DNA from: Membranipora membranacea
Lineage: Eukaryota; Bryozoa; Gymnolaemata; Cheilostomatida; Membraniporidae
Length of the DNA stretch: 64,000 nt
Reading direction: 5' to 3'
NCBI GenBank assembly: GCA_914767715.1
Contig: OU612065.1
Coordinates: forward strand, 29,946,001 to 30,010,000
Position 1 is the stretch's first letter, and each line of letters opens with the position of its first letter. A program made the translations under genes and the position numbers. Shown piece after piece: positions 51,101-61,198 of the stretch. The notes below the pieces were generated by a model, which was not told the DNA's origin, did not search any database, and saw only the letters and a list, made by a program, of their open reading frames with translations.

Positions 51101-54100
51101 GTTGTTGATTATCGTCCATATCGTTGCCTGCCCTGTCCACCAAATAAATAATTTTGAAAGGCTCTTTGTTGTTCTGCGGCCGATATTGCTTGATTCCTGT
51201 TGTACATGGCAATCTGCCGTTGTTGCTCTACTAGAAAGTCAATGGCCCACCAACTGAGAAGGAAAATTACCACTGATATGATGGGAAAAGCAGCCCAATT
51301 GAGTTTTTGAGCAACATCTCCGTATGCTTTCGCTTCATCAAAGTTGCCTGAAATAAATGCAGTTTATAAAGTTTTGTTACTTTGAACAGTTGATCAATGT
51401 AGTTTTGGTCTTGCACATAACAATCTGAAATATCTTAAGTGCCCTTTCCATTATGTGTCAAAAATAGAAATTTGAGGGGACAACTCTCACCTGGAAGAAA
51501 AAAATCATGGGGACAAACATATCGCGAGAAGACAACTTCGATAAATCGCGAATTATTGATTCTCATAAGATTTTTCATACTGTAGGGTAGATTGATCACA
51601 AAGGTTGAGTCATTGAAATGGTTTATGTTGTCTACATAACGGAACTCTTTAATTTGATATAAAGGATTCAGACGCTTTGCCAATTGATAAACAGTGATTT
51701 TTATACCCCCAATCTACCATTATGTTATGCTTAGAAACTGGCCATCTCAAAGAAGGAACCACTAGAATTCATGAAGTACGAATCAGTTCAGCAGGCATAG
51801 CAGCTAATGGGTGGTTGAAAACCATGAGGTATTGATAAACGATCAATAATTCAATAAAGTCACAAGTCATAATCATTTTGATAAATACTCACCTAAATGT
51901 CACACATACTTATAAGTGTGTAGCAACCTACAAGTGTGTGGTGAAAATGAAAATTTTGTTTTTAAAACACAGCGATTCACATATGGTGACTCCATAGTGA
52001 GGTTTTATGGGCTGTTCCAGTATACAATGTATACACACAGGTATTTTTATATGTGTTGAAGGGAGTCTGTATTTTACACTCCTAATGTTCGCTTCACAGA
52101 CTGTCACAACAAAGGTGCACCCTTTCAGTGGCTTTTCATATGCGTTTCCTTCTCATTCATAAAAAGCCTCATGCTCAATGAATAATATGAATACTTATAA
52201 TTTATAAGTCTAGGTTTTCACCTCACCCTGAATTCTCGATTTAATTGAGAGCCCTGAGAAAATAAGGGCGACAATTCCGTAATATGGTATCACTAGCAAA
52301 CTGATGATAGACCAAACAAGGTGATCACTGGGAGCTCCTTCCTCATCCCTACCCGTCCTCTGGTTCCTTCTATCTCTTCTCTCCTCTCGCTGATATCGTG
52401 CATTACGCTTTAATCTCTCCCTTTCTTCTTCTTGTCTTTGATGTCTCCTCCAAATTGTATCACTATCATATTCTTCATCATTACTTGACTGATCATCATT
52501 TGGATGATTTTCGTTTGGTTGTCTGGGTTGCTCGTTGTTCTGCGACTGCTCATCATCCACATTGTCATCGAGTCCTTCTGTGTTTTGTTTCCTGTCATAC
52601 CATCTCCATCGTTTGTCTGTCGTACCATCCCCATTGTCATCCTGTGGTGCATCTCCTTGCTGCTCTGAATAACACCATACGATCGAAAATCAAAAGCACA
52701 TTGAAACACTCCTTACTTGAAGCACAGAATACAAGATTCCATGTGAAAACCCATCACTGAATAACTGAATATCTTTGGTTTACTCATGATGCCAAAATAG
52801 GTCAATTACTATCCTAAGAAAATACAAATATCTGCCCGATCCACATACCTGAGGGAAGTTGATGCTGTCTCTTGTTGAGATTAATTTCCTCATATTCACC
52901 AGAGTCTGGAACTGCTTCCTCGCCAGAATCATCTGACCGACTATTACGCCTTGATGTTGTTCTCCCTTGGGCCATGTTAAAGATGTGAGGGTACCACTTC
53001 AAACAAAGATAATTCAAAGAGTGATAGCTGTGTTGACTATATTCTTTGGCAATTTGACAAACCATCAGTTTCACCTCATTTAATAGATGATGTGCAGAAA
53101 TCAGCAAAGCAGAACAGTGCATTCTCTATATGATACAGGGTTAAAGATTTACCATTTATAATGGAACATTTAATGTTTATATTCTTCTTGGTGATGTACA
53201 TTAGATAATGGCCAAAATTTATTGAAGAGGTACCAAAGGTTTGAGCTTTTTGAAGCACTTATTGTCAGCTGGGGACAAAGATATATATGAAATTAAGCAA
53301 CATATAGAAAAGTGTCTACCTTGTACTTTTGATTTTGATTTGCGGGAACGGCAATTTTTTTTTTCAACACAATGATAATCCTTTTACCTCAACAAATAAG
53401 CATAGTGCAATCTTGATTTCAAACGGAGACTATGCAAGAGTTCATGATAATTGCCACCACTGTGAATTCAAGAACATTGCAACGTGGAACAGGTAAATTA
53501 ACATGTCATATTTTGTAATTGCTATCTATATATTATTCTTTTATTAATATATTACTATTTCTTTTGTTGCAGACAGTTCAGTTCTCTCTGGCAGATTGGA
53601 GATACTGTAGAAACAATGAACCAAGGTGTGGACACACATCTCAGCAGTCTGCAACACTACGGCTGTTCAAACTACATAAAAGCCGGTATAAACTTACTAT
53701 CGATTGTATATAGACAGTTTTCTAAGCTTGATTTTAAGCCTATGTTTGGAGTTGCCCTCTCACTTAACCCACGCAGCATCGGACAAAAAGAGCTGAATTG
53801 GAAAACTCCGAACATAGGCTTAAATTCGAGCTCGCAAAACTGTCTATTATATTATGATTATATGCTGGAGTTATCCTATAGCTAGGTGCCAACGATAACA
53901 GAAGATTGTTTGAATCAATGAGTGGCCTTTGTCCTCAAGTCTCATCAATCCGGGTCCACAATGTTTTGCGATATTCCACATAGCACATGGATCAGCCTTC
54001 TCCTTATGGAAGCTAGCAGTATGGTTTTTATACATACCAGACTAGTTCACTGACTTGCTGCAAGCTATGTGGCATCTGTATTTCCTAATTGTGTCAATAT

Positions 54101-57041
54101 TCATTCATCATTCGTATTGCAGATCAGGTTACAAAGTCTAAGTCTAGTCAGAGTTCCTAGACTATTGATTTAACATTAGTTTGGACATTCAAACTGGGTG
54201 GGCTGGATAGGGAATGTGTGCTAGGGAATCCTGGCAGAGAACCATCCTCAACATGGAAAAACCGGATTGATCATTTGTGCATTTCTTAGCTGAATCTCAC
54301 CCGCGTCCTCTCTCTGGCTTATTGAATATTTTCACAATGTTTCTGTTCGCTCGTTCTGCAGGTGCTGAAGGCGTTCTGCAGGCTGTCCTTCTCAGTTTAG
54401 GAGGGCTAAGTTTCCGCACATCAGATGATAAAGTACTCCACATGGAGTTCAATGTAGACCCTGCCGACCTACACAGAGACTATCAGTTTACTAACATACG
54501 TTACGGAGATCAGACACTCCTGAATATATCCGTCATCGTCGATGAGAGTAACTATGCAGTACTCCATGTCAGCTCTAGTGCTGACGGGTTTGTGGCATCG
54601 GACGCTGGCCTCTCTGAACCAGTGACTCTATCGTAAGTTTCTCTATGTGAAATAGTTGCCTGCGTATGCTGTACTTAAGGTAATGTCAAAGACCGATCCG
54701 AATATCAACATATCATATACCGTTGGAAAGCTACCGAGCTACTGAAAATGAATACCTGAACAAAAACTTGATTCGATGACTTGTGTCATTAAAGGGAGGA
54801 AATGAGGCAAAAAACTCTGTTTTTGTCAACGCAGATGGAGGAGTCAAATTAATTGCAAGAAATTTCAAAACAGGTGGAATGTATACTTAGAGATTGAGTT
54901 CATATTAAAATTTGATTTTCTTTGATATATGACTAGTCTAAACTGACTTTTTACGTCATGCCATACAACACATTTTTTTTGGCGAAGCCGTGAAAAAGCA
55001 GGAAATGCCAAAAGATTTTTTCACTGCATCTTCGTTTTTCTTGAATTTAACGCAAAAGAATGGCCAAAAACACCTCAAAAGTCCCAAAAAATAGCTGTTT
55101 TTTGGCATTCTTTTGCGTTAAATTCAAGAAAAACTAAGATGCAGGGAAAAATCTTTTGGCATTTCCTGTGTGCACCATGGCTAATGAAAGCGGTTTCGTA
55201 TGTGAGAACTTTCAAAAAAACTTCGTTTGGCCACAATAATGGTCATTTGGACAGCACATTTGATGTTATGCAAAAGTTGCAAAAAATTTTAGCTGTATTC
55301 GAGAGTCTACTGTTTTCGCAATATGCAAGCTAATTTGTTGAAAGTTAATAGGTATGACATTTGAAGTGTATTCTAAGGGAAGATCATAATTAATTTTGTT
55401 TCGAGCCTATGATCTGTTCTGAATTAATGATTGAAATTTTACATATTTTCACAGCTTCACCAAAAAAAATGCATTGTATGGCGTGACGTAAAAATTCAGT
55501 TTAGACTAGTCATATATCAAAGAAAATCAAATTTTACGATGAACGCAATCTCTAAGTATGCATTCCACCTGGTTTGAAATTTCTTGCATTTTACTTGACT
55601 CCTCCATCTGCTTTGACAAAAACAGCGTTTTCTGCCTCATTTCCTCCCTAAAATGACACAACGTCATTGAATCAAGTTTCTGTTCAGGTATTCATTTTCA
55701 GTAGCTCGGCAGCTTTCCAACGGTATATGATATGTTGATATTCGGATCGGTCTTTGACGTCATGGACACTATGGTTGTTAGAGAATTTTGGTAGTTGTAT
55801 TCGGTTACTGTGGAAACCTCAAATTGTTTTTTGAAATGGAAAATTCCATAAGTTCTAAATCATTCTCCGGAACATGGTGTCAGTTACAGTTCTGTAGATC
55901 AGGTTCTAGAGAATGATTTTGTATTCATTAAATTTTCCTTCTTCATCAGGCAATTGACCCCACTTGTTTTAAGCCTGTATTTCCCTCATATTTTGTAATA
56001 GTAATGTTTTGAAAATTTTTTGATGCTAGCCAGACTCCCAGGTGCCTATACTGCATTTCATCTCATAATACCTTTGTGTTTTATAGACGTAAGACGGTAA
56101 CTTTACCTGTTGTGCTCACAAAACCGCTGACGTCCATCTTATATGTATCTAATGATAAACATCACTTAGTGGATCTCCGCAAAATAGTACATCATCATGG
56201 CAAGCCAATGTTAGGTAGGTGTTACCAAAGAAGAGAACCATATAGAACCTAGACTAAGTACGCTCCAATTTGCCTCCTTTGAGCTGTTGGGATTTATCAT
56301 TTGCATCTGCGATTTACCGACGGCTCACCAGTAGAATTTGAACAATTGAAATGCAGGTAAACGGATGAAGGTTATTCTATATAGACCCGTACATGATAGG
56401 CATTGAGACCACTAAGATGTCTATGCAACCGTGTCTATGTTCGCATTTCTTCAGTATTTAATATTGCTCTGGTATAATGTCTTGCCATTTAGTTGGGACC
56501 AAAGAGTTTGCAGGGTATCAAAATGAAAATGAGCTGTCATTGAAAATCTGCAAAGAATCATCTAAAATAACTGAAATTAGCACAACATAATTACAATTTA
56601 CAAAAACCTCAACCCCCTCCCATGGTTCATAGTTCTTTCATTTAAAAAGATCTGGAGTATGAGCTGGAATTTTAATATTTTTTGTTGGGGCTATGATAAA
56701 TTTTTATAATGATACCAGCCTTAGAAAACAGAGAAAATCAAACACTCAATCACATTTTTTAAATACTAGGGGGATGCAGTTAAGCTCAGATAAGTACGCC
56801 CCTGTGTCTACCAATAACGACAGTTCACCCTGCATGATTTGTCTCTTTTACAGCGCCTGCACACGATCACAGAGTATTAGCTTTACACAAACATGGACAT
56901 TCATACGGCGGTCTACCAGTTATATTCTGGATACTTCTCATCCTACTAATATTAGTGTTCCATTTCTTTCTATTTAAAATGATATTTACTGAGTTCTGTA
57001 GAACAGACGGACAGGGCTACCGACGTAGGGCTTTCTCATGA
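39103..57041 (+). CDS. KIAA2013: KIAA2013 (DUF2152) membrane protein homologue
   Basis: Homologue of an uncharacterised vertebrate membrane protein. Exons: 39103-39131, 39297-39400, 39995-40123, 41323-41451, 41886-41953, 42287-42331, 42637-42809, 44200-44337, 44785-44974, 45425-45627, 53573-53685, 54362-54632, 56087-56214, 56854-57041. All phases close and give 635 aa, about the human length (near 634). The start ATG (MGGECSIDYRPTGRR) has an in-frame TGA directly before it. A signal-anchor-like helix follows (residues 14-32, IILGFLLVFVLLYFIIPLL). The central DUF2152 region has GNGYIGMSMDG, CVSLTQTLYIHRTRPGLLVQ, LYYILSHVSSPL and GVLQAVLLSLGGLSF, all matching the family. A second hydrophobic helix near the C-terminus (VIFWILLILLILVFHFFLFK) precedes a short tail. 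Intron 10 (7.9 kb) holds two antisense dispanin genes. Confidence 0.93.
40370..41286 (+). mobile_element. Palindromic fold-back element, copy A (left arm truncated)
   Basis: Inner arms at about 40370-40575 and 40620-40815 are inverted copies around a centre near 40600, sharing GTGCACCATGGTTAATG and CGTTATGCTAAGGTGACG. To the right the element runs to CGGTCTTTGACATTACCTTAA; the matching outer left arm is missing. It ends about 36 nt before a KIAA2013-like exon. Confidence 0.8.
43446..43965. mobile_element. Fold-back element with about 170-bp inverted arms
   Basis: 43446-43615 and 43775-43965 are inverted copies: AGTGTCT..GGAAA..CAAAAAACAAC at the left end, and the same on the reverse strand at the right end. 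They share ATCAAAGCTTTACCATTGCA and, near the inner ends, CAGGGGAGATAACA. Flanking TTAA on both sides may be a target duplication. Intronic in the KIAA2013-like gene. Confidence 0.75.
46943..49538 (-). CDS. CD225/dispanin-like gene 2 with duplicated exon 2
   Basis: IFITM-superfamily membrane protein. Exon 1 is 49538-49526 (MSQFG, 13 nt). Exon 2a is 49384-49226 (NDYLVLSFTLFVIISPYVG, ending ATIEG). Exon 2b is 48016-47864 (LNLSLFSFLIAPYVGIYALI, then LSGLSMMSRFQG). Exon 3 is 47379-46943 (GNNDKAKAYAAVAERFGW). Exons 2a and 2b are both phase 1-1, so 2a alone (202 aa), 2b alone (200 aa) or both (253 aa) keep frame. Exons 2a/2b give the first CD225 membrane helix and the small-residue turn; exon 3 gives the conserved G-D-x-A-K-A-Y segment and a weaker second helix. 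A hydrophobic C-terminal extension follows (FYGIVYCIFAVLLYPVY and similar), absent from gene 1. Alternatively 2b is the relic of a third gene; no separate first exon was found for it. Confidence 0.78.
47041..47120 (-). repeat. About 45-bp internal repeat coding the hydrophobic tail
   Basis: Two direct copies of a unit like GTAAAGAARAACAGCARAAA plus ATACAGTAAA (plus strand) build the CIFAVLLYPVYSIFYC and CISAVFLYTIYNIFCC segments of dispanin gene 2. Confidence 0.6.
47420..47562 (-). repeat. (CACAGT)n hexanucleotide array at an exon 3 acceptor
   Basis: About 22 units of CACAGT with CCACAG and CATAGT variants on the plus strand. It lies 40 nt before the dispanin gene 2 exon 3 acceptor at 47380. 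The minus strand reads as Cys-Asp repeats in frame with exon 3. Confidence 0.9.
48182..48430. mobile_element. MITE-like palindrome, 249 bp
   Basis: 76-bp arms at 48182-48257 and 48355-48430 match with few differences: GGTAAATTCGCGCCCTTGG at the left end, its inverse at the right, and CATGGGGAAATCCAACTGAA at the inner ends. It sits between exons 2a and 2b of dispanin gene 2. Family unknown. Confidence 0.85.
50972..50977 (-). terminator. AATAAA polyadenylation signal (dispanin gene 1)
   Basis: Minus-strand AATAAA 132 nt past the stop codon of the dispanin gene ending at 51109. Confidence 0.55.
51109..52975 (-). CDS. CD225/dispanin-like gene 1
   Basis: IFITM-superfamily (CD225) two-helix membrane protein, 267 aa. 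Exons: 52975-52849 (MAQGRTTSRRNSRSDDSGEE), 52664-52227, 51347-51109; phases 1 and 1 close and the total divides by three. A long hydrophilic, acidic Asn/Asp/Glu/Gln-rich N-terminus (about 150 residues, turning Arg-rich: REERRDRRNQRTGR) leads to the CD225 domain: SDHLVWSIISLLVIPYYGIV, ALIFSGLSIKSRIQG, then GNFDEAKAYGDVAQKLNWAA and helix 2 (FPIISVVIFLLSWWAI). The intron splits the domain at the QG/GN loop, the same region as the intron of vertebrate IFITM genes. The cysteines that are palmitoylated in IFITMs are absent. The C-terminus is Gln-rich. Its leader (ATCTTTAAC before ATG) matches that of gene 2, so the two are duplicates. Vertebrate IFITMs alter membranes against virus entry; that role here is unproven. 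Confidence 0.85.
53711..53846. mobile_element. TA-flanked fold-back MITE, 136 bp
   Basis: Ends TAGACAGTTTTC and its inverse (GCAAAACTGTCTA), with inner arms TTTTAAGCCTATGTTTGGAG and CTCCGAACATAGGCTTAAA. The element is flanked by TA, as in mariner-type insertions. It begins 26 nt after a KIAA2013-like donor site. Confidence 0.7.
54675..55758 (+). mobile_element. Palindromic fold-back element, copy B (inner arm deleted)
   Basis: Outer ends are inverted: TTAAGGTAATGTCAAAGACC at the left and CGGATCGGTCTTTGAC at the right; the centre near 55088 is flanked by TTGAATTTAACGCAAAAGAA and its inverse. The left arm is about 400 bp and lacks the segment around GTGCACCATGG, which the right arm (about 670 bp) keeps. 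Clearly homologous to 40370-41286. Intronic in the KIAA2013-like gene. Confidence 0.85.
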
Positions 57042-57441
57042 TACCCTACAGCCAGCGAAATAACTCTAGACGTCTGTTTTCTTTTTCGTCTATGTTTTAA
57101 TTTCCTTTGATTGGAGAGGATAATAGTGAATTAAAGATACACGAAACGTTATCAAGTATGCTTTTACACACAGTCTCATACTCACTCAGCTTGCAGCTAC
57201 GCCAAATTTTCTCTATCCTTCCTTTCCAAGAGACACTGATTTTGAACTCACTTGTCATTCACATCGTTGTCATATAGAGCATTAAAATATGTTCTTACTA
57301 TTAAGTCGGCCTGTGACTCACAGACCTCACCTCGTATCTGATGAATACTTTAGGCTAGAGTTCTATGAGGCCTGGAACTTATCTAGATTTTCCTGCTAAA
57401 AATGTCTCCTTTTCCTTTTTAATGCGAATAATTCATACTGT

Positions 57442-57447
57442 AATAAA
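57442..57447 (+). terminator. AATAAA polyadenylation signal (KIAA2013-like)
   Basis: Canonical hexamer about 400 nt past the stop codon at 57041. Confidence 0.5.
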
Positions 57448-57918
57448 ATGAATAATTATTGATAATATGCTTATTCTTTATTTAGTATTGAATGTATAAT
57501 GATGTTTTTATTGTTCATAAAATATATAAAGAAACTTTGAGGAATTATGTGCAAGCTTTTTGATGGTACCTCTGGCTTCCTAGATTACCAGATTCCCTGT
57601 GTCTTTATTTAACTCGTGACCAGTGAAGCTCTCTCTCTCTCTCCATCACAATCCTGATAGTGAGGATCGATATGACTGGTACATATCATGATTATGACCA
57701 TGTCAGTGAAAAGCGCACAATCTCCAAAGGCTCCTGCAAAATCGCATCTGCATACATAATGTTGCTAAGTCGCATCATGTGGGAGGGCAAATTAGCTTGA
57801 TTGAATTGATCTAAAATTAACCAATACTCAGTGGATGGCTATTTTGTGAGGTCCCTTCAAAGATGTTGTCTGATGACCACTCCTTTTATTTATGATCAAA
57901 TACCTGAGCAATTGGGTC

Positions 57919-57971
57919 GAGCTTGGTGAATGCTTGCTGGAGCTTGGTGAATGCTTGCTGGAGCTTGGTTG
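57919..57971 (+). repeat. 21-bp tandem repeat, 2.5 copies
   Basis: Two identical GAGCTTGGTGAATGCTTGCT(G) units followed by a partial third. Non-coding. Confidence 0.9.
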
Positions 57972-58371
57972 TTGTTTGTTGCGATAGCGCTAACTGGTTA
58001 ATCAAGTGACACAGTTTTTTGGTCTTGAGTGACTATGTTTGATATAATTTTGCAGTTTGTGTGAATAGGAAATGATTGAATGGCATTCATGGTGATTTGA
58101 AGTGCTAAGAAGGTCATCGCTATAATGTTCATTATCTTTATTATGGACACTATTTCACAATCAGTTGATTGTCAGAGTCTGAACCCGACCCTAAATGTGT
58201 TGTCTACTCCATCTGTATATCTACCCGGAGCTTTTCAGAAATACGAGCGTCATTACTCTACCACTGTCGAAAAGGACTAATAGTTAAAGGTTAATCACAG
58301 TCTCAGATCACTTGGAAAATCATGTGAAGGTAAGCTCATATTATTTCAAAGGTGTGTTTACTGACACAATA

Positions 58372-58416
58372 TGTGACACAATAAATGGCAAAAATAATTT
58401 TGCCATTTATGTCACA
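58372..58416. repeat. 45-nt AT-rich palindrome
   Basis: TGTGACACAATAAATGGCAAA is nearly the inverse of TTTTGCCATTTATGTCACA. It lies about 60 bp from a second palindrome. Confidence 0.75.
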
Positions 58417-58477
58417 TCATGAAAAACATTAGTAATAATCAATTGTTGCTGACAATAAATATAAAAGTATATACATC

Positions 58478-58536
58478 GGCAGGCCTAGCCCTAAAAAGTC
58501 GGTATATTATACCGCCTTTTTAGGGCTAGGCCTGCC
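58478..58536. repeat. 59-nt near-perfect palindrome
   Basis: GGCAGGCCTAGCCCTAAAAA pairs with TTTTTAGGGCTAGGCCTGCC around CGGTATATTATACCG, itself a palindrome. Almost no mismatches, so it is young or selected. Confidence 0.9.
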
Positions 58537-58669
58537 AGCGATGGTATCATTGATTTGACAGTTCTTATTCTCATAAGTATCAGACACTATAAAACCACTC
58601 TCTGTGATTATAGTTTGGTGGGTTAAAATGTGGGTTAAAATTGCAAGTGTTGTCTCCGTCCGAGGACTG

Positions 58670-58865
58670 AGAAATATCAGTGCCTTAAGGGCGCGGCCGC
58701 CGTATTCGGCGCCAAGTTGCTCTCAGTTTGCAGGCAGGTCGGAGCACACCTTGGGCGTCATATGAGCCCAGTAGTCAGTAGACTGCAGCGGGATTCGAAC
58801 CCAGGACCTCCAACGCTTGCGCGATAAAGGGCAGGCGCTCTAACCAACTGAGCTACCTCCTGCTC
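58670..58865 (-). mobile_element. tRNA-derived SINE, family 1, copy 2
   Basis: Same design as 27554-27783: A box TAGCTCAGTTGG near 58848, B box GGTTCGAATCC near 58795, then the shared body GTGCTCCGACCTGCCTGCAA. Minus strand. Confidence 0.88.
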
Positions 58866-61198
58866 ACAATCGTATCTACTCACAATTGATTTTTCAACTT
58901 ATGCAACTCAGACTCCTTTTATTTTATTTTGTTTCATTTATTTTGTTTTATTTACGTGCCATACTTTCGACATGCTATCCACCTATTACAGGATGGATAT
59001 TAGAAATTAGGCAATAAACAAACTTCAAACTTATTATAAATATAATTAGATAAATCTGAAAGGGTTGACGCAAATTTGATTTTTAATTTTACCGATAACA
59101 ATTGCAACAACCACTTTCATTTTAAAATCTTCAAGTACGTGTCCTGCTTATTCGTCAAAACTGATGAGAGGATTAACTAGCACAAGCTGCTCAGCTAGGA
59201 CATGGCTCAAGTTTAAGTCTGAATGTCTCACTGGTATAAGCTCTAGTATACCATGAAAAATGTAGTAAGATACAAAGCTGACCGGTTGAATGGAAGAATT
59301 CAATGTTGTTGTTGCGGTTAGCCTGAGAGGCTTTATTCACTGTCGACTTAACACGATTCATTCCTTTCAATGGTTAGGTTACTCATGTAAGCGTGGAGTA
59401 ATTCCAACTGAAATCCTTCAAACGAGGTGAGCTGATCAGCATTTATGGTGTATATTTGTGAACCAATAGGCAGCTTGTTGAACCACCGCTCGGGCAAAAT
59501 GGTTCTAAGGTTTGTATGTATTAACAATTCTAACAGTGTTATTGCTTCAACATAAGGGTATGGGCAATAAGATGTTTCAGCTAATGTATGATGGTATTGC
59601 TCAAACGTGGAGAACACAAATGATATATATATTGAGGGTAAAATGACAGGCCAGCTTTTCTGAGCCAAACACAGTGTAACAAAGATCAACATAGCCTTTT
59701 TGCAAGAATCTTTAAACTTTCGAGTCAACCTAACACGGCCAAGAAATACAATAATTTTTTTTCTAAGCCCTGCCGTATAGGGTATTGTTTTAGTCCAAAA
59801 GTGACATCCATTAACGCTGACGGAAAACAAAAAGGTGCAGTTTCAAACGGATTTCAGATTCATGATAAGCAAGAGATTCTACATTAATGAAGTAAGTAAG
59901 AATAAATTAAAATTTTTAAATTGATCCGAAAAAGATACAAGGGTACCCCCTTGTCTAATTTTAGTGCATGGTTACTCCCATTAGGGTCCTCTTCTCAAGC
60001 CCGGCAAGTAAGAAAGTGAAGGTTTCAGACCAAAATCTGAAGGGAGACCACTATGCTAAGTATATTATCATGAAATCCTGTGTTATTTTAAATGATAAGG
60101 TGATAATTGTATCCCATGCAGCACACTACCTAATGTAAGTATACTTTCATAGTTGATCCAACATTTCTTTAGTTAAAGTTAAGGTTTATGAATATTATTA
60201 CTTGTCCTTGATTGTTACCGATGGTCAGATGTTCTCGTTTGTTTATAAGACATTTTGGCATTTCTGTGGGATTGATGGAGCAATTTGTTTGTCACAGCCA
60301 AAATTGCAAGCACATTAGGTGGTCAAAGGATATTGTGACAAATGCCATTATCTTATAAAATTTACTCTTAGTACTTCAACCATTGATGCTTTCACTCAAT
60401 TAGTCTCTTGTTTCTGTATGCCCATGAATATATATATATATATATATATACTAATGTATTTTTCTGCAATTTATTTCAATGTCACTCAATATGGCAAAGA
60501 GTATGGCGATATGTTATCAATCTTTAGCTGATCTTCAGCGTGTTGGATCAAAAACACAGTGGTCATCAGTGTCAGGGCGTATTTCTCTCACTTTTCTGCT
60601 GACACTTCTGTTTTGGTTGTAGAGGAATATGATCTTATGAAGGACCTAAAATTTGAGAAAACTTGTAAGCATTATCACATTTTGATGTAGAGGTGCTGTC
60701 AAGATATGGGTGTCTCAATCAAAACAAGGTAGGCATGTTATAACGTTTATTATATATGCATAAATGGTATGGCGTAGGAGAACATTGAATGTTTCTGTTC
60801 ACATTAGATTTTGCAGTAATTTTAATCTGCACAGGTAGCCAAACTTATTCCTTCGCTGATGATCAATGTCACAGAAGACTTCCTGCTAACTCAAATGATA
60901 TATCAGCCTTGGGAAACATCTGTTTTCCCCTACAAATACAAATCATTTAATTTTAGAATTGAATCTGCTTTGATGTGTTCTGCAACATTAAACCTCCACC
61001 GTAATAGTCAAATATTATGATATGGAGGTGATTATGTTGCCATGGCAACCAAACAAAATGAACAAAGCTGTATGTTTTTATTCGAGCAGTAGTGTTTTGT
61101 TGACATTCTGTTATTGCTGAATAACATGACCATTCAGTGGAGCTCTCTGTAATATAAGGTATAGCAATACGTCGACATCCTAAACTACTATGTCTACT

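Larger units (their letters stand above)
45628..53572. other. 7.9-kb KIAA2013-like intron hosting antisense genes
   Basis: This is by far the longest intron of the host gene. Besides the two minus-strand dispanin genes it holds a SINE-like stretch near 46030-46430 (B-box-like ggttcaattcttcac at its left), a hexanucleotide array, and a palindromic element. An uncertain 426-nt minus-strand open frame at 49612-50037 ends by a possible donor. No other coding exon was supported at 49700-50960. Confidence 0.7.
57042..61198. other. Intergenic region right of the KIAA2013-like gene
   Basis: Contains the likely AATAAA (57442), a CT run at 57629-57643, a 21-bp tandem repeat, two palindromes, a SINE and a (TA)n run at 60428-60450. 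A 160-codon minus-strand open frame at 59348-59830 (end NLTIERNESC) could not be assigned to any family. No other gene was supported. Confidence 0.5.

Noticed and set aside
58790-58865. tRNA gene on the minus strand
   Set aside because: Same reason: head of a SINE with a shared non-tRNA body.
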